55,782 nucleotides of DNA from Comamonadaceae bacterium (GTDB lineage: Bacteria; Pseudomonadota; Gammaproteobacteria; Burkholderiales; Burkholderiaceae_C): contig CANFXC010000011.1 of NCBI GenBank assembly GCA_947450765.1, forward strand, positions 1 through 55,782. The letters run 5' to 3'. Of this stretch, positions 44,103 through 53,207 are shown in pieces (position 1 is the stretch's first letter; every line of letters begins with the position of its first letter). Both the position numbers and the translations under genes were made by a program. The notes under the pieces were generated by a model. That model worked only from the letters and a program-made list of their open reading frames with translations. It was not told the DNA's origin and did not search any database.

Positions 44103-45308
44103 CTACTTCAAGCCATCCAAAAACGTTTCCAGCAAGACCGCAAACTCGTGCGGCTTCTCGACCGCGCTCAAATGAGCTGCGGGCAAAGTCGCGAGTTGGG
44201 CGCCTGGGATGCTGCTGGCAATCGCTTCGGAGAGCGCCAGTGGCGTGGCTTCATCGCGAGTGCCGGCGATGACCAGCGTCGGGCAGGAGATGCGCTGGTT
44301 GCTGCTGCGAAAATCAATCGCGGCCACCGCACCGCAACTCGCGGCATAAGGCTCTGGCGCGAGTTGTTCAAGCTTTTGGCGCAGCGTCGCCACGCGGGCG
44401 GCACCTCCCCCAGTCGTGTCGGCGATGAACTCTGGCGTGAACCAGCGCTGGATGGCGCCTTCGGCCACGGCAGCAACACCTTGGGTCAGCACCGTGTTCA
44501 TGCGGGCGCGCCACATGGCACCGGCAGGCTCACCGTAAAAATTCGCAGCGTTGGCAATCGTGATGCTCTTGACCAGTTGCGGATGCCGTGCGGCCAGCGC
44601 CTGCGCGGTCATGCCGCCCATGCTCAGGCCGACGAAATGCACCGGACCTGTGGCCTCTGCCTTGATCAATGCAGCAGCGTCGTCGGCCAGCATCTCCATG
44701 CTGTAGGGCCCTGCGGGTGCTGCTGAGCGGCCGTGGCCACGGGCGTCATAACGCAAGACCGTGAAGCGCTGCTTCAGGCGTTCAACCACGGCGTCCCACA
44801 TACTGAGGTCGCAACCAAGCGCGTGGCTGAGCATCACCACCGGGCCTTGGCCCTCACGGACCCAATGGAGTTGGGGCGATGCTGTCGATTCAGTGGACGG
44901 CATCAATCCCTTTTCGCGCAAGATGGCTCCGGCCACTGAAAACGCATGATTGGCGGCGGGCACACCACAGTAAATAGCCGCCTGCAAGATCACTTCCTTG
45001 ATGTCGTCTGGCGTCAAGCGCGACTCTGGCGGGCCGTCAAGGCCTGCGCGCACATGCAGGGCAAACTCTTCGTAAGCTTTGAGCGCGATCATGGTGGACA
45101 GCACCATCAGGCGCCGGGTCTTGTCACCAAAGGCAGGTCGGCCCCAAACCTCGTTCCACGCGTAGCGCGTGATCAAGTTCTGAAACTCACCGTTGAAGTC
45201 GTTGACATTGAGCAGCGATTTATCGACCCAGGCATGGCCCAAGACGCGGCGACGATTGAGCATGCCGTCGGCGTAATCCTGGTCATGATTCTTGTCGTGA
45301 TCGGTCAT
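44103..45308 (-). CDS. Fusion of 4-carboxymuconolactone decarboxylase (PcaC) and 3-oxoadipate enol-lactonase (PcaD)
   Basis: A 401-residue bifunctional enzyme of the protocatechuate ortho-cleavage pathway. Residues 1 to about 130 are a carboxymuconolactone decarboxylase domain (RRRVLGHAWVDKSLLNVNDFNGEFQNLITRYAWNEVWGRP, ALHVRAGLDG, YCGVPAANHAF; cited segments are read in pieces). Residues about 145-400 are an alpha/beta hydrolase with nucleophile Ser in HFVGLSMGGMTAQ, acid in IAGTRDEATP and His in PAAHLSAVEKP. Together they would turn 4-carboxymuconolactone into 3-oxoadipate. The actinobacterial PcaL fusion has the hydrolase first, so the domain order here is reversed. It overlaps the pcaB-like gene by 4 bases. 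Confidence 0.9.
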   Translation of the reverse strand: MTDHDKNHDQDYADGMLNRRRVLGHAWVDKSLLNVNDFNGEFQNLITRYAWNEVWGRPAFGDKTRRLMVLSTMIALKAYEEFALHVRAGLDGPPESRLTPDDIKEVILQAAIYCGVPAANHAFSVAGAILREKGLMPSTESTASPQLHWVREGQGPVVMLSHALGCDLSMWDAVVERLKQRFTVLRYDARGHGRSAAPAGPYSMEMLADDAAALIKAEATGPVHFVGLSMGGMTAQALAARHPQLVKSITIANAANFYGEPAGAMWRARMNTVLTQGVAAVAEGAIQRWFTPEFIADTTGGGAARVATLRQKLEQLAPEPYAASCGAVAAIDFRSSNQRISCPTLVIAGTRDEATPLALSEAIASSIPGAQLATLPAAHLSAVEKPHEFAVLLETFLDGLK

Positions 45309-46534
45309 GATTTCGCTTTCATATTAGCTTTGGATTTGTCACCCGCCTGAATCGCCTTCAAGGCATCCAGTTGGGTCCGCGTGACGCCGGCCGCATGCAG
45401 CGCCAGTGCCGGGCTGAACCACTCGTCGGCGGCTTCAGCAGGCAGCACCGCACGCAGGGCTTGCAGATTGGCCAGCATGCGCGCGGTGTCCACCTGCAGA
45501 CCGGGCAAAGCCTGGGCCATGGCGCGCGCACTGCCGTGAGCAGACATCAACAGGCCCGGCCATTCAGCCAGCTCGGTTTGCCAGTGGCTGAGAGCGCGTT
45601 CGTGCTCTTGCGGCATCGACGCCAACAAGGCGGCAACACGCTGAGGCGCGCGCTGCGCAGCCACCAGCGCGACCATGCAGGCGACAGGATTGCGCTTGTG
45701 CGGCATGGCCGACGAACCACCACGGCCCGGCTCTGTCGGCTCAGACACTTCATTGACTTCGAATTGCCCCATCAGCGAGATATCGCGGGCGATCTTGCCA
45801 AGGCTACCGACCAGCAAACCCAGCTCGCAACCTAACGCGACCCATTCGTCACGCTGCGTATGCCAGGTGGCCATCGGCGCTTTGAGTTGCAGGTCTGCCG
45901 CCATCAGGGCGATGACCTCAGGTCCTTGCGCTTTCATTTGGGCCAAGGTGCCGACCGCGCCGCCGAGTTGCAAACACAGCGCGTTGGCGGCGGCCACCTG
46001 CAAACGCTGCTGACTGCGGATCAAGGGCGCGACCCAGCCAGCGCACTTCAGGCCGAAACTGGTGACAGAAGCGGGCTGCAACAAAGTGCGCGCCAGCATC
46101 GGGTCAGCGGCGTGACGTTCAGCCAGCAGCATCAAGGCATCCATGCTGATTTGCACATCGGCCTGCACCAAGGCCAGCGCGTCACGCGTGACCAGCGCCA
46201 GCGCTGTGTCAATCACGTCTTGGCTGGTGCTGCCAAAGTGCACAAAGCGCACCGCCTCCGGATTGAACAGGCCGACCGTTTCCTTCAGGCTTTTCATCAG
46301 GGGGATAGCGAGGGTGCCGGCGCGCCCGCTTTCGCGGACGATCTTGCTGACGTCAAACAGCTCCACCTTGCAGGTGCCGATGATGGACTGCGCAGCGGTT
46401 TCGGGAATCAACCCGGCCGTGGCCTGAGCTCTGGCCAGCGAAGCTTCAAAGCGCAACATGGCCGCCAGAAAATCACGTTCGCTGAAAGCCTCAAGAATCT
46501 CAGGGGTGGACAAAAAGCCTTCAAAAATACTCAT
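45305..46534 (-). CDS. pcaB: 3-carboxy-cis,cis-muconate cycloisomerase (PcaB-like, fumarase/argininosuccinate lyase superfamily)
   Basis: A 409-residue enzyme that converts 3-carboxymuconate to 4-carboxymuconolactone. Superfamily signature GRGGSSAMPHKRNPVACM is near residue 280, with VRFVHFGSTSQDVIDTALAL and the TLLQPASVTSFGLKCAGW segments forming the rest of the active site. The opening IFEGFLSTPEILEAFSERDFLAAMLRFEASLARAQA is typical of PcaB. The chain is somewhat shorter than usual (about 450), mainly at the C terminus. The immediate downstream PcaC-PcaD fusion (4-base overlap) supports the assignment. Confidence 0.9.
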   Translation of the reverse strand: MSIFEGFLSTPEILEAFSERDFLAAMLRFEASLARAQATAGLIPETAAQSIIGTCKVELFDVSKIVRESGRAGTLAIPLMKSLKETVGLFNPEAVRFVHFGSTSQDVIDTALALVTRDALALVQADVQISMDALMLLAERHAADPMLARTLLQPASVTSFGLKCAGWVAPLIRSQQRLQVAAANALCLQLGGAVGTLAQMKAQGPEVIALMAADLQLKAPMATWHTQRDEWVALGCELGLLVGSLGKIARDISLMGQFEVNEVSEPTEPGRGGSSAMPHKRNPVACMVALVAAQRAPQRVAALLASMPQEHERALSHWQTELAEWPGLLMSAHGSARAMAQALPGLQVDTARMLANLQALRAVLPAEAADEWFSPALALHAAGVTRTQLDALKAIQAGDKSKANMKAKS

Positions 46535-46582
46535 GGTCGGGGGCGTTTTTTGTTGGGGTGAATGAAAGAGTTCAGCGAGCCA

Positions 46583-47473
46583 TCAACGTTTAAGACGAAT
46601 CTGGTTCGGCAAGGGCACAGAGCGCCGCAACACATCTTCGCCCAGCCACTGGGCTGAGCGCCAAGCCCGTTGCGCCACCGTGGGCAGCGGCATTTGCTGG
46701 TAGTCGTCATTGAAGACTTCAAAGCTGTAGTCGCCACGATAACCCAGGCTGTGCAGCTTGTTCACCAAAGCGGCCAGCGCTTCACTGTGCACGCCCTCAC
46801 CCGGAAACACCCGAAAGTGCCGCGCTGTGGTGATGCGTTCTTCAACGGACTTGATCTCAGTCCACATGAAGTCGGCCAGCTGAACCAAAAAAATCTTGTT
46901 CGGGTCCAGCAGGTCTAGTTCGTCCAGCGAGGTGTTGGTGGCGAACATGTGGAACGAATCAAAACCAAGACCGAGGTTCGGCATGTCGGCTTGGGTGATG
47001 ATGTCCCAAGCCTGCGGAAACTCATTGATGACACGGCCCCAGGACAGGGCTTCGAAAGCGATCTTGATGTTCATCGGAATCGCCAGCATGGCCAGCTTGC
47101 GCAGGTCCTTGACCAACGCCTGCGTGTCGCCGGTGGCGTGTACGGAAGTCGACGAGCAAATCAGCAACACGCGGCAATCGAGCGCGTGACACATCTCCAG
47201 CATCGACTTGGCGATGTCCATTTTGTACTCATGCAAATGGCCTGACAGTCCTTCGAAGTCACGCAGCACCTGAAAGCCAGTCACCCGAAGGCCACTGCTC
47301 TTGACCGCCAGCACGGCCGCCTCCAGACCCTCCGGATGGCCGACCAAATCCCGGGCCGACAGCATGATCTGCGTGAAGCCAGCCTCGCGCACGGCCTTCA
47401 ACTTGGCCTCTAGGGGTCCGGCCAACGAGATGGTGTCCATCCCGAAGTCGCTGATGTTTCCGCGGTAGTGCAT
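46583..47473 (-). CDS. QuiC-like 3-dehydroshikimate dehydratase, TIM-barrel domain protein
   Basis: A 296-residue xylose isomerase-like TIM barrel. It has LEAKLKAVREAGFTQIMLSARDL, metal-ligand Glu in IAFEALSWGRVINEFPQAW, Asp and His in PNLGLGFDSFHMF, VQLADF, RHFRVFPGEG and the last Glu in DYSFEVFNDDY. These match the N-terminal domain of QuiC-type enzymes, which make protocatechuate from 3-dehydroshikimate. In such enzymes a C-terminal HPPD-like domain is fused; here that domain is encoded by the gene 3 bases upstream. Downstream PcaB and PcaC-PcaD use the product's cleavage derivative, so the context agrees. A generic sugar epimerase is the alternative. Confidence 0.82.
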   Translation of the reverse strand: MHYRGNISDFGMDTISLAGPLEAKLKAVREAGFTQIMLSARDLVGHPEGLEAAVLAVKSSGLRVTGFQVLRDFEGLSGHLHEYKMDIAKSMLEMCHALDCRVLLICSSTSVHATGDTQALVKDLRKLAMLAIPMNIKIAFEALSWGRVINEFPQAWDIITQADMPNLGLGFDSFHMFATNTSLDELDLLDPNKIFLVQLADFMWTEIKSVEERITTARHFRVFPGEGVHSEALAALVNKLHSLGYRGDYSFEVFNDDYQQMPLPTVAQRAWRSAQWLGEDVLRRSVPLPNQIRLKR

Positions 47474-47476
47474 GGC

Positions 47477-48418
47477 TCAGCTCCGCTCGCTGGTTTGCGT
47501 AGTGCTGCGTTGGTCTTGCACCAACTCAAAGCTGACGCTTTGCAACCAGGTGCGGGTGAGCGCGCCACGGTCTTCCGTCTGCACGCCGCGTGACTGCACA
47601 AATTCAACGCCGCGCTGAGCCAGTTCGGCCACCGTCGCGCGAACATCGGCCGTACCCAGACCAATGCGCTGCAAGGCTTCGTCGTCTTTGACGTCCAGCA
47701 CGCTGGCATCAGGCTCGATCAGCTGCACGTAAAAACGCGAAGCCGCCGGGCACGGGCTTTGCAAAATACGGCCCTTCGGCAAGACACCAAAGCGCTTGTC
47801 GTCCGGCAAATCCGTGAAGCCAAACAGCTCACGGTAAAACTCGGCCCAGTCTTCGGTGCGGTCGTTACCGATGTATTGCACAACACCAAAGAAATGCAAA
47901 CCAGCAATGGCCGGCGGGTGCTGCTCAACCGTCGGGATCGGCACAAAGTCAACGTCATAAATCGAAAACTTGTCGTAACGGTCGACAAAGTAAATGCGGC
48001 TCTTGCCGACGCCATGAATCGCCGGGATGTTCAGCTCCATCACCTCGACCCGCGGCGGTACCGCCCAAGCGCCACGCTCCAGCGCCCGGCGGTAAGCCGC
48101 AGCGGCGTCGCGCACGCGCAGGCCGATGGCGGCAATCACCGGCTTGTCTTGCGGCACAGCACCATCAGGTAACGCTGACGCATGCGCGTTGACGATGATG
48201 TTGATGGCGCCCTGACGGTACAGCAACACCTCCCGCGAGCGGTGGCGTGCGACAGGGCGAAAACCCATCATCTCCAACACTTGACCCAGCGCCTGCGGCT
48301 TGCTGGTGGTGTATTCAATGAACTCAATTCCGTCCAGGCCGAGTGGGTTGGCCGCTTCTGGGATGGCTTCGCGGTCGGCGGAAAGCGCTGACGACAACGC
48401 TTGTAAATGGGTGCTCAT
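47477..48418 (-). CDS. 4-hydroxyphenylpyruvate dioxygenase-like (VOC) protein, probable separate QuiC C-terminal domain
   Basis: A 313-residue protein with two glyoxalase/VOC modules: GIEFIEYTTSKPQALGQVLEMMGFRPVARHRS (read in parts) and the metal-side module GLHFFGVVQYIGNDRTEDWAEFYRELFGF. In HPPD enzymes iron is held by two His and one Glu. Here the first His (GLHFF) and final Glu (VSFELVQ) are present, but the second His, normally in GVQHIAL, is replaced: the segment reads ALQRIGLGTADV. Dioxygenase activity is therefore unlikely, and a structural role beside the QuiC-like barrel is favoured. It lies 44 bases after the second LivF-type gene. Confidence 0.8.
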   Translation of the reverse strand: MSTHLQALSSALSADREAIPEAANPLGLDGIEFIEYTTSKPQALGQVLEMMGFRPVARHRSREVLLYRQGAINIIVNAHASALPDGAVPQDKPVIAAIGLRVRDAAAAYRRALERGAWAVPPRVEVMELNIPAIHGVGKSRIYFVDRYDKFSIYDVDFVPIPTVEQHPPAIAGLHFFGVVQYIGNDRTEDWAEFYRELFGFTDLPDDKRFGVLPKGRILQSPCPAASRFYVQLIEPDASVLDVKDDEALQRIGLGTADVRATVAELAQRGVEFVQSRGVQTEDRGALTRTWLQSVSFELVQDQRSTTQTSERS

Positions 48419-48462
48419 GGCGCGTCCTGAAATAACAATTCAATAAAAATAGGGCTGGAAAT

Positions 48463-49215
48463 TCACGCTGCGGTTTCAATGCTAGCCTGTGGCACGTGGC
48501 CGCCACCAAGAAACAAGCGTTCTATGTGCGGATCGGCCAGCAACTCTGATGCAGCCTTGTGCAGCACCATCTGGCCAGACTCTAGCGCAATGGCATCGTC
48601 TGAAATCTTCAGCGCGCTTTTGACATTTTGCTCGACCATCAGCACTGTCGTGCCTTGAGCTGCCAAAGTTTTCAACAATTTAAAGACATCTTGCACCACC
48701 AAGGGCGACAAGCCAATCGAAGGCTCGTCAATCAACAGTACTTTGGGCCGCAACAACAGTGCCCGGCCGATTTCAAGCTGCTTTTGCTCCCCCCCCGACA
48801 GCGCAGACGCTTGCGAATGCAAACGCTCTTTCACACGCGGGAAAAAGTTGAGTACTTCGGGGATGCGCTCATGCGTGGTCTTGGTGCCCAGCGTGATGCC
48901 GCCCAGTTCAAGGTTCTGAAAAACTGTCAGCTGACCAAATAAGTTACGCCCCTGAGGCACAAAGGCAATCCCTTTGGCCAACAGCTCTTTTTGACTTACC
49001 CCGGAGATGTCCTCACCGTCCAGCAGAATGCGGCCCTGGCGCGGTTTGAGCAAACCAAAAAGGGTTTTCAGCACAGTCGATTTACCGGCCCCGTTCGGGC
49101 CGAGCAGCAAAGTGATGGTGCCCCGCCGGACCTTGAAAGACAAATTGTTCAGGATCATGAAATCCTTGTAACCCGCCACCACATCGTCAAACTCTATGCA
49201 AATATCGTTTGTCAT
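48463..49215 (-). CDS. Branched-chain amino acid-type ABC transporter ATPase, LivF type (system 2)
   Basis: A 250-residue ATPase. Walker A is LLGPNGAGKSTVLKTLFG, the signature is LSGGEQKQLEIGRALL and Walker B is VLLIDEPSIGLSP. The C-terminal 20 residues after ERLFLGGG are unconserved. It is 2 bases after the LivG-type gene and 44 before the HPPD-like gene, tying transport to the aromatic pathway genes. Confidence 0.93.
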   Translation of the reverse strand: MTNDICIEFDDVVAGYKDFMILNNLSFKVRRGTITLLLGPNGAGKSTVLKTLFGLLKPRQGRILLDGEDISGVSQKELLAKGIAFVPQGRNLFGQLTVFQNLELGGITLGTKTTHERIPEVLNFFPRVKERLHSQASALSGGEQKQLEIGRALLLRPKVLLIDEPSIGLSPLVVQDVFKLLKTLAAQGTTVLMVEQNVKSALKISDDAIALESGQMVLHKAASELLADPHIERLFLGGGHVPQASIETAA

Positions 49216-49217
49216 TC

Positions 49218-49976
49218 TCAGTTTCCCAAATAGGCGTCAAGCACCGCTTTGTTGGCGCGAATCTCTGCCGGTGTGCCAATCGCCATGACCTGACCTTCGA
49301 CCATCACCATGATGCGGTGACACAAGTCCATGACGAAGTCCATGTTGTGTTCAATCACCACAAACGAACTCTGGCGTCCCAAGGTCGGATTTCGATTGAG
49401 CTCCTTGAGCAGATTGGAAATGCCGCCCACCAGACTCGGGTTGACGCCCGCGCAGGGTTCGTCGAGCAACACCAACGCCGGTTGGGCCATGAAGGCCATG
49501 GCGATGTCGACCAGCTTTTGCTGCCCGTAGCTCAAGGTACCGGCCAGCGTGTCGGCAACGTGGCGAATCCGGAATTGATCGATCAAGGCGTCCGCCCTGT
49601 CCCCCAGACCCGAGTCACCCGGCGCAAAAATGCGGCTCAGCATACTGCCTTGATGCTCTTGCGCAGCGACGATAAGGTTGTCACGCACCGTCATTTTTCC
49701 GAAGACCTGCAGAGTCTGGAAAGTTCGGCCGACACCACGCCGGCTCAGCGCCAACGGGGATAGCCCGCTGATGCTCTGACCATTCAGTTCAATGGCGCCG
49801 GCATCGGGCGTGATCTGCCCCAACACGCTGTTGAACATGGTGGTCTTGCCCGAACCGTTCGGCCCGATGACGCCGAATATTTCGCCGGGCATGACTTCAA
49901 AAGAGACACCCCCGACAGCTTGAATGGCACCATAGGCCTTCTTCAAGCCGGTGACTTTGAGCAAAGGATGATTCAT
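49218..49976 (-). CDS. Branched-chain amino acid-type ABC transporter ATPase, LivG type (system 2)
   Basis: A 252-residue ATPase. Walker A is GPNGSGKTTMFNSVLG, the signature is LSYGQQKLVDIAMAFM, Walker B is LVLLDEPCAGVNP and the switch His is in FVVIEHNMDFVM. Unlike the LivG-type protein of system 1 it keeps the standard LSYGQ signature. It overlaps the LivM-type gene by 4 bases. Confidence 0.93.
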   Translation of the reverse strand: MNHPLLKVTGLKKAYGAIQAVGGVSFEVMPGEIFGVIGPNGSGKTTMFNSVLGQITPDAGAIELNGQSISGLSPLALSRRGVGRTFQTLQVFGKMTVRDNLIVAAQEHQGSMLSRIFAPGDSGLGDRADALIDQFRIRHVADTLAGTLSYGQQKLVDIAMAFMAQPALVLLDEPCAGVNPSLVGGISNLLKELNRNPTLGRQSSFVVIEHNMDFVMDLCHRIMVMVEGQVMAIGTPAEIRANKAVLDAYLGN

Positions 49977-50980
49977 GATCCGGCCTTCATTTTTGCAGCC
50001 TTGGCAGCGCGCAGTGCCGAGGCCTCACGTGCGACACGACGCTCTTTCAAGCGGTCCGGAATACTCAGCAAGCCGTCAGGCAACCAAACCATCATGAACA
50101 CCACGGCGGCACCAAAAATCGGTAAATACCAAGCAGCCACGCCAGGGACATCGCGCATCCACTCCGGCAACACGACGCCCACTGCGGCACCCAATACCGG
50201 TCCCAGAAAGTAACCCGCACCGCCGACCACGACCATCAGGTACATCATGATCGACGCGCCCACAGTGAAAGGGGCCGGCTCGATAAACTGCACCAGCGAT
50301 GCAAACAGCGCCCCCGCCACACCGGCATAAGCAGCACCAATGGCAAAGCTCAGCAGGGTGTAATTTCGGATGTCGATGCCCAGACTTTCAGCCCGGATCG
50401 GGTTGTCGCGCAGTGCTTTGAAGGCCTTGCCCCAGGGCGAACGCAGCAAGCCCCACAGCAGACCCGCCATCACCAAGGTGACCGCCAGCACGAAGTAGTA
50501 ATAAGGCCGATTACCTTCCAGCGAATAGCCCAACAAGGAAGGTCGCGCAACGTTGTTGATGCCGAAAGTGCCGCCGGTGAGCCACTCCTCGTTGCGCATC
50601 ACCAGCCAGATCGCGGTGTTGAAGCCCAACGTTGCAAAAGCCAGATAAATAGCCTGCACGCGCAGCGCCGGAAAGCCCAGCACCAGCCCGACGATAAAGC
50701 AGATCAAGGCGGCCGCTGGCAAACCCAGCCAGAAACTGAAACCCGCCTTCATCAAGATGGCCACGGTGTAGGCACCGATACCAAAGAAGGCTGCATGGCC
50801 GAGCGACTTTTGGCCGGCATAACCGGTGGTCAGATTCAGGCCCATGATGGCGATGACAAACACCAGCCAATAACTCAGCAAATAAACGCCATAGTTCTTC
50901 AGATACTGCGGCGCCACCAGTAGCAGTGCAGCAACGGCCAATATGCCGGCCAGGCCGACCTTGTGTTGCAAGAGCTTCAT
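49973..50980 (-). CDS. Branched-chain amino acid-type ABC transporter permease, LivM type (system 2)
   Basis: A 335-residue permease with about ten hydrophobic segments, the signature GLNLTTGYAGQKSLGHAAFFGIGAYT (read in parts) near residue 50 and the coupling-loop segment WGKAFKALRDNPIRAESLGI near residue 190. The C-terminal tail is basic (RLKERRVAREASALRAAKAAK). It overlaps the LivH-type gene and the LivG-type gene by 4 bases each. Confidence 0.93.
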   Translation of the reverse strand: MKLLQHKVGLAGILAVAALLLVAPQYLKNYGVYLLSYWLVFVIAIMGLNLTTGYAGQKSLGHAAFFGIGAYTVAILMKAGFSFWLGLPAAALICFIVGLVLGFPALRVQAIYLAFATLGFNTAIWLVMRNEEWLTGGTFGINNVARPSLLGYSLEGNRPYYYFVLAVTLVMAGLLWGLLRSPWGKAFKALRDNPIRAESLGIDIRNYTLLSFAIGAAYAGVAGALFASLVQFIEPAPFTVGASIMMYLMVVVGGAGYFLGPVLGAAVGVVLPEWMRDVPGVAAWYLPIFGAAVVFMMVWLPDGLLSIPDRLKERRVAREASALRAAKAAKMKAGS

Positions 50981-51852
50981 ACCTTACGCTCCTCTTTCTT
51001 GCCCAACAGGCCTTGCGGCTTGAACAAAATCACGACCATGAAAATCACCAGCGCCACAGCATCTTTGTAGGCCGGGGAAATATAGGCTGCGGCCAGGTTT
51101 TCACAGACCCCAACGATCAGCCCGCCCAGCAGAGCGCCACGCGAGTTGTTGAAGCCGCCAATGATGGCTGCAAAAAAGGCCTTGTTGCCGAGGCCCTCAC
51201 CCATGTCGAACTTGGCCAGGTAAGTGGGCGTGACCAGCATCGCCGCGGCCACCGCTAGCACCGCGTTGATGGCGAAGGTGTAGAAAATCATGCGCGGCAC
51301 ATTGATGCCGAGCACGGACGCGCTTTCGGTGTTTTGCGCGACCGCCTGCATGGCGCGGCCGGTGACCGTCTTGGCCAGGAAAGCCTGCGTCGCTAAGACG
51401 ATGATCAGCGCCAAAACAAAAGTCCCCACGTCCTGCAAAGTGACGGTGACGCCCGCGATGTTGTAGATCTTGTCGGCAAAGAGGCTGGGGAACGGATGCG
51501 CCTCTGCGCTGTAGCCCGCCCGCACGCCGTTGCGCATGGCAATCGACAAACCGATGGTAGCCACAACGATCGGCATCATGCCGTACTTGAACAGCGGGTC
51601 CACCAGACCCCGTTTGAAAACCCAGCCTAGCAGCAGCACCGCCAGTAACACTGTGCAGACCACGCTGACCAGCACGGGCGCGCCCAGCGACATGAAGCCC
51701 AGCATCATGAAAGCCGGCAGCATGACGAACTCGCCTTGGGCGAAGTTGATCGTGCCGGAGGCCTGCCAGAGCAAGGTAAAGCCCAAGGCGGCCAGCGCGT
51801 AAATGCTGCCGGTCGCTAGGCCAGATAGAAAGAGTTGTAAAAAGTCGGTCAT
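50977..51852 (-). CDS. Branched-chain amino acid-type ABC transporter permease, LivH type (system 2)
   Basis: A 291-residue permease. GLATGSIYALAALGFTLLWQ and SGTINFAQGEFVMLPAFMM form the N-terminal signature, GRAMQAVAQNTESASVLGINV is the coupling loop and GGFNNSRGALLGGLIVGVCENL the last conserved block. It follows the binding-protein gene by 37 bases with no terminator, unlike system 1. Confidence 0.93.
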   Translation of the reverse strand: MTDFLQLFLSGLATGSIYALAALGFTLLWQASGTINFAQGEFVMLPAFMMLGFMSLGAPVLVSVVCTVLLAVLLLGWVFKRGLVDPLFKYGMMPIVVATIGLSIAMRNGVRAGYSAEAHPFPSLFADKIYNIAGVTVTLQDVGTFVLALIIVLATQAFLAKTVTGRAMQAVAQNTESASVLGINVPRMIFYTFAINAVLAVAAAMLVTPTYLAKFDMGEGLGNKAFFAAIIGGFNNSRGALLGGLIVGVCENLAAAYISPAYKDAVALVIFMVVILFKPQGLLGKKEERKV

Positions 51853-51889
51853 GGCTTTGGGGGGGAAGTCCAGAAACTAAAAAATGATT

Positions 51890-53086
51890 TTATTTCTTGG
51901 CGGGCGCCGCTTTAGCTGGTTTATCAGCCGGGCCGCCGATCGGTCCACCCAGCGGCGGCAGCGTAGCGATGACGACCTGTTGCCCATTTTTCACTTCGAT
52001 CATGAAGCTCTCGCGGTCCAGGTCACCTTTGCTGTCGAAAGCGACATCCATCAGCACACCCGGTTGGTCGGCGGCGCGGATTTTCAAGGTGTGCAGCACA
52101 TCGGCCACAGCCTTGCGGTCCAGCTTGCCAGCCTTCTCAATGGCGGCCTTCAAAATATAGACGCCGGAATAGCCTTTCATGCCGTTGTGATCGGAGATGT
52201 ATTTGTATTCTTTCTCGAACTTAGAGCGAAAGGCACGAATAGCCGGCAGCGGCGCGTCCACCGTCAGGCCGACGTGAGCCACGGCACCATTGGCCGCGTC
52301 ACCGGCCAACTCGATGACTTTTTGACCCGTCAGGGTGGTTTCACCAATGATGGGTTTAGTCCAGCCTTGCTTGCGCAATTCGCGCAGCAAACGAGCGGAT
52401 TCTTCTTCGTTTGAATAGATGAACACGCCATCAGCATTGCTTTGCTTGGTTCGTAACACCGCGGCTGAAAAATCGACCTGGCTCGGCTCGGTTGATATCT
52501 CGGCCAGTATTTTGGTCGGTGAATTCGCCAAGGCCTTCTTGATCATGTCGAGGCCGCCCTTGCCGAAGTCGTTGTTCACGTAAATAACCGCCATGCTTTT
52601 GAGCTTGGCTTGGTCGCTGATGTAGCGCGCCACTTTGGGCATGGCCGTGGCCTGCGTGAAACTGGTGCGAAAGATGAACGGATTGCCTTGCTCGGTGATG
52701 CTCGCCGCTTCACCGCCCGTGAAGTTGGGCACACCGGCGCGGCGCGACTCCGCCATGCTGACCATGATGGAGCCTGAAAAAACCGGGCCAAAAATTGCGA
52801 ACACATCGTCGTCAATGACTTTTTGCGTCTGACCCTTGGCAACGCCGGGATTGCTCTGGGTATCGGCCGTGGTGGTCTGGATTTTCTTACCCAGAATGCC
52901 GCCTGCCGCGTTGATCTCTTTGACCGCCAGTTCGACGCCATTCTTGAAGTTGGTCCCCGCCGAGGCACCCCCGCCAGACAGCTCGATGACGTTGGCAATT
53001 TTGATGACATTCTGCGCAATACCGGCCGTGCTGGCAGCGGCGATGGCGCAAGCGGCCAGCAGTTTCAGTGCGAATCGTTTGTTCAT
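51890..53086 (-). CDS. ABC transporter substrate-binding protein, LivK type (system 2)
   Basis: A 398-residue periplasmic binding protein. Start 53086 (MNKRFALKLLAACAIAAAST) has AAGGAGA upstream and yields a standard Sec signal peptide ending AGIAQ; a longer open frame is not supported. The mature part opens IKIANVIELSGGGASAGTNF and has KEINAAGGILGKKIQ, typical of the HAAT class. The C terminus is Pro/Lys rich (ADKPAKAAPAKK). Placement ahead of QuiC-like and Pca genes suggests an aromatic or hydroaromatic acid ligand such as protocatechuate, shikimate or quinate; this is inference. Confidence 0.92.
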   Translation of the reverse strand: MNKRFALKLLAACAIAAASTAGIAQNVIKIANVIELSGGGASAGTNFKNGVELAVKEINAAGGILGKKIQTTTADTQSNPGVAKGQTQKVIDDDVFAIFGPVFSGSIMVSMAESRRAGVPNFTGGEAASITEQGNPFIFRTSFTQATAMPKVARYISDQAKLKSMAVIYVNNDFGKGGLDMIKKALANSPTKILAEISTEPSQVDFSAAVLRTKQSNADGVFIYSNEEESARLLRELRKQGWTKPIIGETTLTGQKVIELAGDAANGAVAHVGLTVDAPLPAIRAFRSKFEKEYKYISDHNGMKGYSGVYILKAAIEKAGKLDRKAVADVLHTLKIRAADQPGVLMDVAFDSKGDLDRESFMIEVKNGQQVVIATLPPLGGPIGGPADKPAKAAPAKK

Positions 53087-53207
53087 GCTTGTATCTCCTT
53101 CATGTTGTTTAAACCGTGCAGCGCAGTAACTCACCGGTGTGATGGGAACGAACTTTAGCGGCTTGGCACTTTCAAAATGCCATGAAGTTCATCATTTGCG
53201 CGATTAA

